Source of the DNA: Streptomyces guryensis | GTDB lineage: Bacteria; Actinomycetota; Actinomycetes; Streptomycetales; Streptomycetaceae | Length of the DNA stretch: 64,000 bases | NCBI RefSeq assembly: GCF_021261325.1 | Contig: NZ_JAJSBI010000005.1 | Span: 1 to 64,000 of the forward strand | Direction of reading: 5' to 3' | Part shown: positions 53,107-60,750 of the stretch, piece by piece | Numbering within the stretch: the stretch's first letter is position 1 | Layout: the number at the start of each line of letters is the position of its first letter | Position numbers and translations under genes: made by a program | The notes under the pieces: model-generated | What the model saw: the letters and a program-made list of their open reading frames with translations, nothing else | What the model was told of the DNA's origin: nothing | Databases searched by the model: none

Positions 53107-53883
53107 GTGCACGAGGACGAACAGCCGCTGTCGGGCGGGAACGTCAGCGACGGCGTCGTCCGTGTCGGCGACACGGTCCGTCGGCCTGCGGGTCCCTGGA
53201 CGCCCGCGGTGCACGCTCTGCTCACGCACCTGCACGAGTCCGGCTTCCGCGCGGCGCCGCGCCCCCTGGGGATCGACGACCGCGGGCGCGAGGTGCTGAC
53301 CTTCGTACCGGGCGGCGTGATCTGGCCCGACCGGTTCGCCCTGGTGGAGCCGACCGCAGGGCTGGTCCGCGTGGCCCGGCTGGTCCGGGACTTCCACGAC
53401 GCGGTAGAGGACTTCATGCCGCCGCCCGACGCCCGCTGGCAGGTGCTCGTTCCCGCGGAGGGCGCGGACATCATCGCCCACCAGGACCTGGCGCCGTGGA
53501 ATCTCGTGGCCGGTGAGGGGGACTGGGCCTTCATCGACTGGGACACGGCCGCCCCCGGCTCCCGCCTCTGGGACGTCGCCTACGCCATCCGCGGATTCGT
53601 TCCCCTGTCCGCTCATCCCGACTGGCAGAGCCCCGACGCCGCCGCCCGCCTGCGCCTCTTCGCCGACGCCTACGGACTCGACGAGACCGAACGGCGCACC
53701 CTGGTACCGATGTTGGGCCGCCGCACCCGAGCCATGCACGACTTCCTGCGAGAACAGTCGGACCGGGAAGTTCAGCCGTGGGCGAGACTCTGGGCGGAAG
53801 GGCACGGGGACGCGTGGCGTGGGGATGCCGAATACATCGAGGAGCGCCAAGACCTATGGGAGCGAGCACTGCTGTCCGGTTGA
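53107..53883 (+). CDS. Aminoglycoside phosphotransferase (APH) family kinase-like protein
   Basis: 258 residues. The catalytic loop is IAHQDLAPWNLV, where the usual His-X-Asp is HQD, with the metal Asp in WAFIDWDTAAPGS. The N-terminal lobe is short. Members phosphorylate antibiotics, sugars or choline-like compounds; this one is shorter than true aminoglycoside kinases. GTG 53107 follows GAGGAGA at 6 bases. Substrate unknown. Confidence 0.85.
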   Translation: MHEDEQPLSGGNVSDGVVRVGDTVRRPAGPWTPAVHALLTHLHESGFRAAPRPLGIDDRGREVLTFVPGGVIWPDRFALVEPTAGLVRVARLVRDFHDAVEDFMPPPDARWQVLVPAEGADIIAHQDLAPWNLVAGEGDWAFIDWDTAAPGSRLWDVAYAIRGFVPLSAHPDWQSPDAAARLRLFADAYGLDETERRTLVPMLGRRTRAMHDFLREQSDREVQPWARLWAEGHGDAWRGDAEYIEERQDLWERALLSG

Positions 53884-53938
53884 TCGCTGCCTTCCGGGCT
53901 CCCCGCACGCCCGGAGCTTCCCAGACGCCCGCGGCTCG

Positions 53939-54367
53939 TCATCCGGCCGCGCCCAGATCGGCGGACAACCAGCGTTCGGGCCGCATACGGACCACGACGT
54001 GATCGGCGAGTTCTGCCTCGGCGAAGGCCACGAACTCGTCGAGCGCCGCACCCGACAGGTAGCGGCCGGCCATCTCACGGTGGAGCGTGCCGCTGCCTTC
54101 GGCCACCTCGGCGACCGGCCCTTCGACCGACACGTACCGGGTCGTGGGCTCTGTGCGCTGGACCATCAGGCTGAAGCGGCCCGCCGCCCTGATCAGGGTC
54201 ATTTTCCGGGAACTCGCGCCGGTGAGGATCCACGGCAGACCGCCGCGCTCGTAGGCGTACCAGATCGGCACCACCAACGGCCCGCGGCCGTCACCGGAGG
54301 CGACGCCCAGCGCGGCCACCTGCGGCTCAGCAAGGAAACCTTCCCGTTCTTCGCGTGAAAGCGCCAT
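53939..54367 (-). CDS. Pyridoxamine 5'-phosphate oxidase-fold FMN/F420-type protein
   Basis: 142 residues, split-barrel flavin fold: ALGVASGDGRGPLVVPIWYA, GASSRKMTLIRAAGRFSLMV, and TTRYVSVEGPVAEV. This family includes F420- and FMN-dependent reductases and heme-binding proteins. ATG 54367 has no ribosome site; TACAGT 6 bases upstream suggests a leaderless transcript. Divergent from the Cys-cluster/pentapeptide gene at 54428, also probably leaderless. Confidence 0.85.
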   Translation of the reverse strand: MALSREEREGFLAEPQVAALGVASGDGRGPLVVPIWYAYERGGLPWILTGASSRKMTLIRAAGRFSLMVQRTEPTTRYVSVEGPVAEVAEGSGTLHREMAGRYLSGAALDEFVAFAEAELADHVVVRMRPERWLSADLGAAG

Positions 54368-54427
54368 ACGACGACTGTACGTACGGCCACCGACAGCGCC
54401 TGGCCGCGCCCCGTTAGGCTTGGCGTC

Positions 54428-55264
54428 ATGCCAGATCAGACAGCCGACCGGGCCGAGCTGCGCGGGGACTGCGAGCGTTGCTTCGGGCTGTGCTGTGTCG
54501 CCCTGCCGTTCGCCGCCTCCGCCGACTTCGCGAACGACAAGCAGGCCGGCACGCCCTGCCCGAACCTTCGCGACGACCACCGCTGCGGCATCCACGCCCG
54601 CCTGCGGCAGCAGGGATTCAACGGCTGCACGGTCTACGACTGCTTCGGCGCGGGCCAGAAGGTCTCACAGGTCACCTTCGGCGGACAGGACTGGCGCACC
54701 AGCTCGCGGGCGGACGCCCGGCGCATGTTCGATGTGTTCCCGGTCGTACGGCAGCTGCACGAACTGCTCTGGTACCTCACCGAGGCCCTTGCTCTGCCCC
54801 CGGCCCGCCCGGTCCACGCGGATCTGCGCCGGGCCCTGGAGAAGACCGAGGAGCTCACTCGCCGACCCCCCGAGCAACTGGCCGCGTTGGACGTGGGCGC
54901 GCACCGGCAGGAGGTCAACGTGCTCCTGCTGAAGACCAGCGAGCTGGTACGGGCCGGTTCTGGCGCCCGCGGCCGAAAGAAGGACCGCCGTGGTGCCGAC
55001 CTGATGGGCGCCCGCCTCAAGGGTGCCGACCTGCGCGGTGCGAACCTCCGCGGCGCCTACCTCATCGCCGCCGACCTGACCGGCGCCGACCTGCGCGACG
55101 TGGACATGATCGGCGCTGACCTGCGGGACGCGGATCTCACCGACGCCGACCTGACCGGCGCGTTCTTCCTCACCCAGCCCCAGCTCAACGCCGCCCGCGG
55201 CAGCGCCGGAACCCGGCTGCCGCGCTCAGTCACCCGCCCCGTGCACTGGGCAGCGCAGCTCTGA
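54428..55264 (+). CDS. Cys-cluster (YkgJ-like) protein fused to pentapeptide repeats
   Basis: 278 residues. The N-terminal region has CERCFGLCCVAL, CPNLRDDHRCGIHARL and GCTVYDCFGAG, eight Cys plus a His, the pattern of metal- or cluster-binding YkgJ/Fe-S oxidoreductase-like domains. A helical linker follows (about 95-180). From about 195 come pentapeptide repeats of the A(D/N)LxG type for about 55 residues (LKGADLRGANLRGAYL, IAADLTGADLRD). The gene has TAGGCT 7 bases before ATG 54428, so it is likely leaderless. Its last 39 bases overlap the convergent P450 gene. The function is unknown; a DNA-mimic role for the repeats is only a family possibility. Confidence 0.8.
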   Translation: MPDQTADRAELRGDCERCFGLCCVALPFAASADFANDKQAGTPCPNLRDDHRCGIHARLRQQGFNGCTVYDCFGAGQKVSQVTFGGQDWRTSSRADARRMFDVFPVVRQLHELLWYLTEALALPPARPVHADLRRALEKTEELTRRPPEQLAALDVGAHRQEVNVLLLKTSELVRAGSGARGRKKDRRGADLMGARLKGADLRGANLRGAYLIAADLTGADLRDVDMIGADLRDADLTDADLTGAFFLTQPQLNAARGSAGTRLPRSVTRPVHWAAQL

Positions 55265-56770
55265 CGAAGCCTCCTCGACGGCCTGCGCGGGTGCGGAGCA
55301 CGCCGAGACCGTACGCCGCTCCAGGTGCAGCCGCAGCCCCTCCGGCATCAGCGTGAGCCGCTCGGTGACCCGCAGCCGGTAATCCGGGTCGGGCCGCAGG
55401 TCGTAGCGGCGCAGCAGCAGACCGAGTACCAGCGTGGCCTCGTGCAGTGCGAACTGCCGCCCTATGCACGCCCGCGCCCCCGTCCCGAACGGCTTGAAGG
55501 TGTGCGGGGCCCGGGACCGTACGGCCTTCGGGTCGAAGCGGTCCGGGTCGAACCGCTCAGCGTCGCTGCCCCACACCTCCGGGTCGCGGTGCAGCATCGC
55601 GGTCAGGACCAGCGCCCAGGCACCCCGCCTCATCGGATGGTCCCCGGCCAGCACCGTGTCCTGACGGGCCTCCCGGGCGAAGGCCGGTGCCGTCGGCCAC
55701 AGCCGCAGCGCCTCGTCCAGCACCCGCCTCACATACCGCAGCTTGGCCACCTGGTCGTAGCCGGGCACCGTCGAGTCCCCCCAGACGGCGTCCACCTCGG
55801 CCCGCGCGCGTGCCGCGATCTCGGGGTGCCGGGAGAGGTAGTGCAGGGCGAAGGACAGCGCGCCCGACGTCGTCTCGTGGCCGGCCACCAGGAAGGTGAT
55901 GACCTGGCGGCGCACGTTCTCGGCGGACAGGCGCTCCCCGGTCCCGGAGTGGGCCGTCTCCAGCATGCGGTCCAGCAGATCCCCTTCGCCGCCCTCGCCC
56001 GACGCCCGGCGGACCCGGACCAGATCGTCCACCGTGCGGTTGAGATACGCGATGTCGGCCTCGTTGCGGCGCGAGGCACTTCGCAGCAGGAACGGCGCCA
56101 GCGGCGAGGGCACCGCGTTCAGACGCTGGGCGTACGTCAGCGTACCCACCATCGCGGTCACGAACGGATGCAGTCGCGGCCGCTCGAAGGAACCGAAGTC
56201 GTGCCCGAACCCGGTGCGCGCGATCGTCTCCAGCGTCAGCTTGGTCATGTCACCGGGCACGTCCACCGCCCGGCCCGCCGCCTGCTCGCGGTCCCAGTGG
56301 TCGGTCAGCCGCTCGGCCACCGCCAGCATCATCGGGTGGTAGCCCTCCATGGCTTCCCGGCTGAACCCAGGGGCCAGCACGTCGTGCGCCAGCTGCCAGT
56401 TCGACTCGTGGTTGTACGCCGTGAACAGCGCGTCCCCGACGACCGGCCGCAGATTGGCGACCCCGAGGCCGACGTGCTTGGCGAAGCGCGACTCGTCCGC
56501 CATGTCGGCCGCCGGCTCGGCGCCCCACACGAACACGAACTCCTTGCCGAACGCCTTGCGCCGGAAGATCGGCCCGAGCTGCCGTGCGTAGCGCATGGAG
56601 TCCTGGACGGGCGTGCGCCGGTCGGCGCCGAGCACATCGCCGAGCAGAGGGAGCCGGTGCGGGGGGTGTGGGATGCGGTGCAGCTCGGGCCAGCCCTGTT
56701 CGGCGCCCCGGAACCCCTTGGGAAGCGACGCTTCCACCACCGGTCCGACCGTTGACGTCGTCTCCGCCAT
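55226..56770 (-). CDS. Cytochrome P450 (CYP102/CYP147-like haem domain, no reductase)
   Basis: 514 residues. The I-helix is LVAGHETTSGALSF, the K-helix Glu-X-X-Arg is in LDEALRLWPTAPAF, and the haem loop is PFGTGARACIGRQFALHEAT with the Cys ligand. The WPTAPAFAREA and LGPIFRRKAFG regions resemble fatty-acid P450s of the CYP102 group, but there is no FMN/FAD reductase domain, so separate redox partners are needed. ATG 56770 follows AAGGGAG. It is divergent from a TetR gene with tandem operators between, suggesting inducible detoxification or fatty-acid hydroxylation. Confidence 0.92.
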   Translation of the reverse strand: MAETTSTVGPVVEASLPKGFRGAEQGWPELHRIPHPPHRLPLLGDVLGADRRTPVQDSMRYARQLGPIFRRKAFGKEFVFVWGAEPAADMADESRFAKHVGLGVANLRPVVGDALFTAYNHESNWQLAHDVLAPGFSREAMEGYHPMMLAVAERLTDHWDREQAAGRAVDVPGDMTKLTLETIARTGFGHDFGSFERPRLHPFVTAMVGTLTYAQRLNAVPSPLAPFLLRSASRRNEADIAYLNRTVDDLVRVRRASGEGGEGDLLDRMLETAHSGTGERLSAENVRRQVITFLVAGHETTSGALSFALHYLSRHPEIAARARAEVDAVWGDSTVPGYDQVAKLRYVRRVLDEALRLWPTAPAFAREARQDTVLAGDHPMRRGAWALVLTAMLHRDPEVWGSDAERFDPDRFDPKAVRSRAPHTFKPFGTGARACIGRQFALHEATLVLGLLLRRYDLRPDPDYRLRVTERLTLMPEGLRLHLERRTVSACSAPAQAVEEASSELRCPVHGAGD

Positions 56771-56797
56771 GACGCGTTCTCCCTTGAATCAGCGGCA

Positions 56798-56841
56798 GGT
56801 TGAGCTGTCGTGCAGCTGCTGGTTGAGCTGTCATGCAGCTG
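56798..56841. promoter_or_regulatory. Tandem TetR-type operators between the P450 gene and tetR
   Basis: Two near-identical 21-mers at 56798-56818 and 56821-56841, differing at one base, read GGTTGAGCTGTC(A/G)TGCAGCTG. Each contains the inverted repeat AGCTG-TC(A/G)TG-CAGCT. The period is 23 bases. They lie in the shared divergent promoter region. Confidence 0.8.
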
Positions 56842-56910
56842 TTGTACGTGGGTTCAATAGCGGCTCCAGTCTGATCCCGCTGTTGAACCGGCGTCAAGTA
56901 AAGTGCGGGC

Positions 56911-57519
56911 ATGGCCGCGAACCAGGGCGAGCGCACGCGCCGAAGGCTCAGCACCGAGGAGCGCAGGGAACAGCTGCTGTCGGTGGGCGCGCGGCTGTTC
57001 TCGGAGAGTCCCTACGACGAGGTGTGGATCGAGCAGGTCGCCGAGATCGCCGGTGTGTCGCGCGGGCTGCTGTACCACTACTTCCCGACCAAGCGGGACT
57101 TCTTCGCGGCGGTCGTCGAGCGGCAGAGCGAGCGGATGCTGCGGATGACGGCGGCGGTGCCCGGGGTTCCGGCGCGCGAGCAGCTGGCCGCCGGTCTCGA
57201 CACCTTTCTGGAGTACGTGCACGCCCACGCGCACGGCTTCCGCGCCTTCCACCGCGCCGACGCGGCCGGGGACCAGGCCATCCGCCGGGTCTACCAGCGG
57301 GCGCTGGCGGCCCAGGAGCGGCAGATCCTGGCGACGCTCGCCGCCGACCCCGAACTCGGCCCGGTCGCGCAGCAGCGCCCCGACCTCAAGCTGGCCGTCC
57401 GCGGCTGGCTGGCCTTCACCACGGCCGTCTGCCTTGAGTGGCTTCGGGGTTCGGATCTGACCCGGGAGCAGGTGCGCGACCTGTGCGCCAGGGCGCTGCT
57501 GGGTGTCATCGCACCCTGA
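56911..57519 (+). CDS. TetR-family regulator of the divergent P450
   Basis: 202 residues. The HTH is at about 20-65 (REQLLSVGARLFSESPYDEV, then IEQVAEIAGVSRGLLYHYFP). The ligand domain is helical. It is divergent from the P450 gene and probably binds the tandem operators at 56798-56841. The 140-base spacing supports shared control. Confidence 0.92.
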   Translation: MAANQGERTRRRLSTEERREQLLSVGARLFSESPYDEVWIEQVAEIAGVSRGLLYHYFPTKRDFFAAVVERQSERMLRMTAAVPGVPAREQLAAGLDTFLEYVHAHAHGFRAFHRADAAGDQAIRRVYQRALAAQERQILATLAADPELGPVAQQRPDLKLAVRGWLAFTTAVCLEWLRGSDLTREQVRDLCARALLGVIAP

Positions 57520-57546
57520 GGCGCGCACGCTTCCGCCGCCCCGTGG

Positions 57547-57592
57547 TTGGCGTACGCCCCGATCTTCGATAGCTTAGGCAAGCCTTACCTAA
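57547..57592 (+). promoter_or_regulatory. Promoter with IdeR/DmdR iron box
   Basis: -35 TTGGCG (57547-57552), 17 bases, -10 TAGCTT (57570-57575). The iron box TTAGGCAAGCCTTACCTAA (57574-57592) covers the -10 end and the transcription start. The consensus for DmdR1/IdeR is TTAGGTTAGGCTAACCTAA, which this 19-mer matches at most positions and in both half sites. The Shine-Dalgarno AAGGAGG directly follows. Confidence 0.85.
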
Positions 57593-57603
57593 GGAGGTTT
57601 GGG

Positions 57604-58329
57604 ATGAGTGACAGCCCCAGCTGGACTGCCGCGCCCGCCGCGGCCGAACGGGCCAGGTCGGTTCTCGCCGCCGCCTGGTCCTGCGCGGTGACCGCGGACG
57701 GCGGTCGCGAGGAGTTCGTCGGCGCCCATAGCGTGGACGAGGACGGTCGGGTGCTGCTGCACGTGCCCGAGGACAGCGCGCTGCTCGCGGCCGCGATCTG
57801 CGCGCCCCGCGGAGAACCCCATGCGGTGCTGGAGTTCGCCGACGTCGCGCCCGTCCCCGTGCGCCACCGGATCCGGGCCCGGCTCTGGCTCGCGGGGTAC
57901 TTCCTTCCCGAGGACGGCCACCTGGCGTTCCGCGCCACCCGGGTCGTGCTGCGGCAGTCCTTTGGCGCGGTGGTCGTCGACCTCGACGAGTTCGCCGCCG
58001 CCGAGCCCGACCCGCTGGCCCTCGCCGAGGCGCACCTGCTGACCCATCTCGCCGACTGCCATCCCGACGCCGTCGAACGGCTCACCCGGCTCGTCGAACA
58101 CGCCAGTCTGCACGGCGCGGTCCGCGTCCAGCCCGTCGCTGTCGACCGGCACGGACTGACGCTGCGCATCGAGCGCAACCGCGCCCACGGCGACGTACGA
58201 CTGCCGTTCCATGCGCCCGCCGACGACATCGGACAGCTCACGGAACGCATGCACGCCCTGCTCGCGCAGGCGAGCGCCGCCTCCTGTCCGCGGGCTCTAC
58301 AGCGGCAGCGCACAGACGGCGACGGGTGA
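57604..58329 (+). CDS. DUF2470-domain protein, iron regulated (haem-utilisation HugZ-like)
   Basis: 241 residues. The C-terminal DUF2470 region has EAHLLTHLADCHPDAVERLT, then HGLTLRIERNRAHGDVRLPF. The N-terminal part is a split-barrel-like domain (VLLHVPEDSALLAAAI). This layout is that of HugZ/HutZ haem-degradation-related proteins. An iron box at the promoter shows repression by iron through an IdeR-type regulator, which supports a role in iron or haem metabolism. Its 3' end overlaps the convergent lactonase gene by 33 bases. Confidence 0.85.
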   Translation: MSDSPSWTAAPAAAERARSVLAAAWSCAVTADGGREEFVGAHSVDEDGRVLLHVPEDSALLAAAICAPRGEPHAVLEFADVAPVPVRHRIRARLWLAGYFLPEDGHLAFRATRVVLRQSFGAVVVDLDEFAAAEPDPLALAEAHLLTHLADCHPDAVERLTRLVEHASLHGAVRVQPVAVDRHGLTLRIERNRAHGDVRLPFHAPADDIGQLTERMHALLAQASAASCPRALQRQRTDGDG

Positions 58330-59538
58330 GGCGAACGGCTCGCCCGCGAGTCGTAGTTCACCGCTCTTGTCGTCGACGTGGAAGACGCTGACCGTGCCGG
58401 ACTTCTGGTTCGCCGCGAACAGCAGCGTGCCGTCCGGCGAGAAGGCGATCTGGCGCGGGAAGTCGCCGGACACCGGCACCGTGCCGAGCAGCCGCAGCCG
58501 GGCGCCGTCCGCGTCGACCGCATACCGGGCGAGGCTGTTGTCACCGCGGTTGGCGAGATAGGCGTAGGAGCCGTTCGCGGTCACCAGGATCTGCGCCGGG
58601 TAGTTGGTGCCCGGCCCGGAGCCCGTGCTCTGCGGATCGCCGATCGTCAGCCGCCCCGTGGCGGCCTCGTACGCGCAGACCGCGACCGTGTTGTCGACCT
58701 CGTTGGCCAGATAGGCGTGCCGTCCACCGGGGTGGAAGGTGAGGTGGCGCGGACCGGCGCCCGGCCGCGTGTGCGCCTGCGCGACCTCGGTCAGGGTGCC
58801 CCGGCGTTCGTCGAGGCGGTAGGTGTAGACGGTGTCCGTGCCCAGGTCGACGGCGAGCACATGACCGCCGTCGGGGCTGGTGATGAACTGGTGGGCGTGC
58901 GGGCCCTGTTGACCCGGACCGGGTGCCGGAGTCGAGTGCGTGACCACGTCTGTGCGTTCGCCCGGCGCGCCCGACGTGTCGATCGGATGCACGGCCACGC
59001 TGCCCGACGTGTAGTTGGCGCTCAGCAGCCAACGGCCGCTCGGATGCACGGAGAGGTGGCAGGGCCCCGCCCCGCCGGTGCTGCGGACGCCAAGGATCTT
59101 GCGATCGGCGAGGCGTACGGCGGTCACGGCTCCGTCGTCGTGCTCGTTCACCGTGTACACGGTGCGGCGGTCCGGGTGGAGCGCGAGATACGACGGGTTG
59201 ACGATGCCGGTGAGCGTTCCGGTGCCGGTGATCCGGCCGGACGCGGGGTCGTACGTGGCGAGGCCGATGCCCGTGCCGCCGCCCTCGACCGTGGTGTAGG
59301 TGCCGAAGTAGAGCGGCTGGGGGCCGGAGGGCTTCTTGGCCGTGTGCGGGGCGGACGGCTCGGCCGACGGCCGCTCGGCAGCGGGCGCCGCTCGGTCAGG
59401 GGGCGTGGGGATGTCGGCGGCCGCGTTCTCGGGTGGCGCGGGCGCCGGCAGTGCCGTCACCGCGGCCGCTCCCGCGAGCGCGCCGACGAGACGGCGCCTG
59501 CTCCAGCCGCCGCCCGCAGCTCCCGTCCCACTGCCCAT
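58297..59538 (-). CDS. Secreted lactonase-family beta-propeller protein (6-phosphogluconolactonase-like)
   Basis: 413 residues. A Tat signal SRRRLVGALAGAAAVTALPA starts the protein, followed by a Pro/Ala-rich linker and a seven-bladed propeller from about 75 (YFGTYTTVEGGGTGIGLATY, PSYLALHPDRRTVYTVNE, HLTFHPGGRHAYLANE and AFSPDGTLLFAANQ). The family contains cytosolic 6-phosphogluconolactonase, but exported members have unknown substrates. ATG 59538 (GAGG at 7 bases) is preferred over GTG 59544. Confidence 0.85.
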   Translation of the reverse strand: MGSGTGAAGGGWSRRRLVGALAGAAAVTALPAPAPPENAAADIPTPPDRAAPAAERPSAEPSAPHTAKKPSGPQPLYFGTYTTVEGGGTGIGLATYDPASGRITGTGTLTGIVNPSYLALHPDRRTVYTVNEHDDGAVTAVRLADRKILGVRSTGGAGPCHLSVHPSGRWLLSANYTSGSVAVHPIDTSGAPGERTDVVTHSTPAPGPGQQGPHAHQFITSPDGGHVLAVDLGTDTVYTYRLDERRGTLTEVAQAHTRPGAGPRHLTFHPGGRHAYLANEVDNTVAVCAYEAATGRLTIGDPQSTGSGPGTNYPAQILVTANGSYAYLANRGDNSLARYAVDADGARLRLLGTVPVSGDFPRQIAFSPDGTLLFAANQKSGTVSVFHVDDKSGELRLAGEPFASPVAVCALPL

Positions 59539-59615
59539 GTCCACACCTCAGGTGGTCGCTCGCCTCGATCGTGACAAGCCACCATGACCCGTGCCGCCAG
59601 GTGTGCGCAAGAACA

Positions 59616-59641
59616 GCAACGCCCGTTGCATAGCATGCAAC
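59616..59641. promoter_or_regulatory. Nested palindromes upstream of the lactonase gene
   Basis: GTTGCAT-AGC-ATGCAAC is a perfect palindrome (59625-59641), overlapping GCAACG-CC-CGTTGC (59616-59629). It lies between a hypothetical gene and the lactonase gene, about 80 bases before the latter. The regulator is not known. Confidence 0.6.
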
Positions 59642-59652
59642 AGCTGGTCCGT

Positions 59653-60696
59653 CTACCAGTCGCCGCCCTCCACCGGCTTGCCCGGCTCGTCCTTCAGCTG
59701 CTTGGCCTGCTGTGGCGCCGGATCCTGCCAGGGCTCGTGGTCGTCGCCGAGCCAGTCGCCGACCGGCTTCACGCCCTCCAGCGTGTCCGCGGGCGTGAGA
59801 TCCTCCGCGTCCTGGTCGTAGTAGTCGTACCAGGGCAGTCCCACCCGGGTGTACTCCGCGCGGTTCACGGGTGACGGCGGGGGAGCCTCGCCGGTGATAC
59901 GGCGCCACTCCGGAGGCGTGACCAGGTGCACGAACACCCTCCCGGCGGGCTGCTCGGCCCAGTCATCGAGGCGCCGGACGTCGCGGTAGACCTCCTGGCG
60001 CATCGAACCGCCGACGCCGAGCCCCATGGCCGCGGCGGGACGCGCACGGCCGGCCGAAGCCGCCACCGGGCCGCCCGGCGTGGCCGCCGCCATGGGCAGC
60101 GCCGCGCCGTACCCACCGGCCGCCATGCTCGTCCGCTGCCGCTGGGAGAGGCGCCGCTCCTCCTCGCGCCACTCGGCAAGCTTCCGCTCGCGGAGCGGAA
60201 AGGACTGCAGCTGTACGCCGCCCCAGGTCTCCTCGCCCGTGACCTGGCCCTCGACGGTCGCCCCCAGCCCCAGCGGCACCGCCACGAACTGGCGGACCGT
60301 GCCCTTCCCGGAGTTGATGCCGTCCAGCCAGGGCTGGCGGGGCAGCACCACATAGTTCTGCGGCTTCCGGGACAGCCGGTCGCTCCACGGCTTCCCCGAG
60401 ACCGCGCACACCTTGCCCACGCCGACCTGCAGAGCGGCCGGCTCCGTGGTCCCCCCGAAGCTCAGCCACATCGCCTCCCGCAGATACACCGGCACCATCA
60501 CACCGCCCCGCGCACGCCACTGCTCGGGCACCGTGTCGGGGAAGTCCGAGACCCGGCGGACCGGGAATTCGCCGAGGCCCGGCGGCAGCGGATGGGTGCC
60601 CGACTCGGGCAGCCGCAGGGTGCGCACGAACCGCACCGCCACCCCGCCCGGCAACCGCAGGGTGTTCCCGTCGATCCGCACGCTCTGGTCCGTCAT
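59653..60696 (-). CDS. Conserved hypothetical protein, 347 residues
   Basis: Starts MTDQSVRIDGNTLRLPGGVA and contains FPVRRVSDFPDTVPEQWRAR, MWLSFGGTTEPAALQVGVGK and LPRQPWLDGINSGKGTVRQF, then a low-complexity Ala/Gly-rich segment (about 210-245) and an acidic tail. ATG 60696 follows GAGGGG. Conserved in actinomycetes to my knowledge, with no assigned function. Convergent or operonic partners give no clue. Confidence 0.75.
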   Translation of the reverse strand: MTDQSVRIDGNTLRLPGGVAVRFVRTLRLPESGTHPLPPGLGEFPVRRVSDFPDTVPEQWRARGGVMVPVYLREAMWLSFGGTTEPAALQVGVGKVCAVSGKPWSDRLSRKPQNYVVLPRQPWLDGINSGKGTVRQFVAVPLGLGATVEGQVTGEETWGGVQLQSFPLRERKLAEWREEERRLSQRQRTSMAAGGYGAALPMAAATPGGPVAASAGRARPAAAMGLGVGGSMRQEVYRDVRRLDDWAEQPAGRVFVHLVTPPEWRRITGEAPPPSPVNRAEYTRVGLPWYDYYDQDAEDLTPADTLEGVKPVGDWLGDDHEPWQDPAPQQAKQLKDEPGKPVEGGDW

Positions 60697-60750
60697 CCGC
60701 CCGCCCCCTCGTTCCGGGTCCCGGAAGCGCACGCCGCTCCGGTGACTCCG

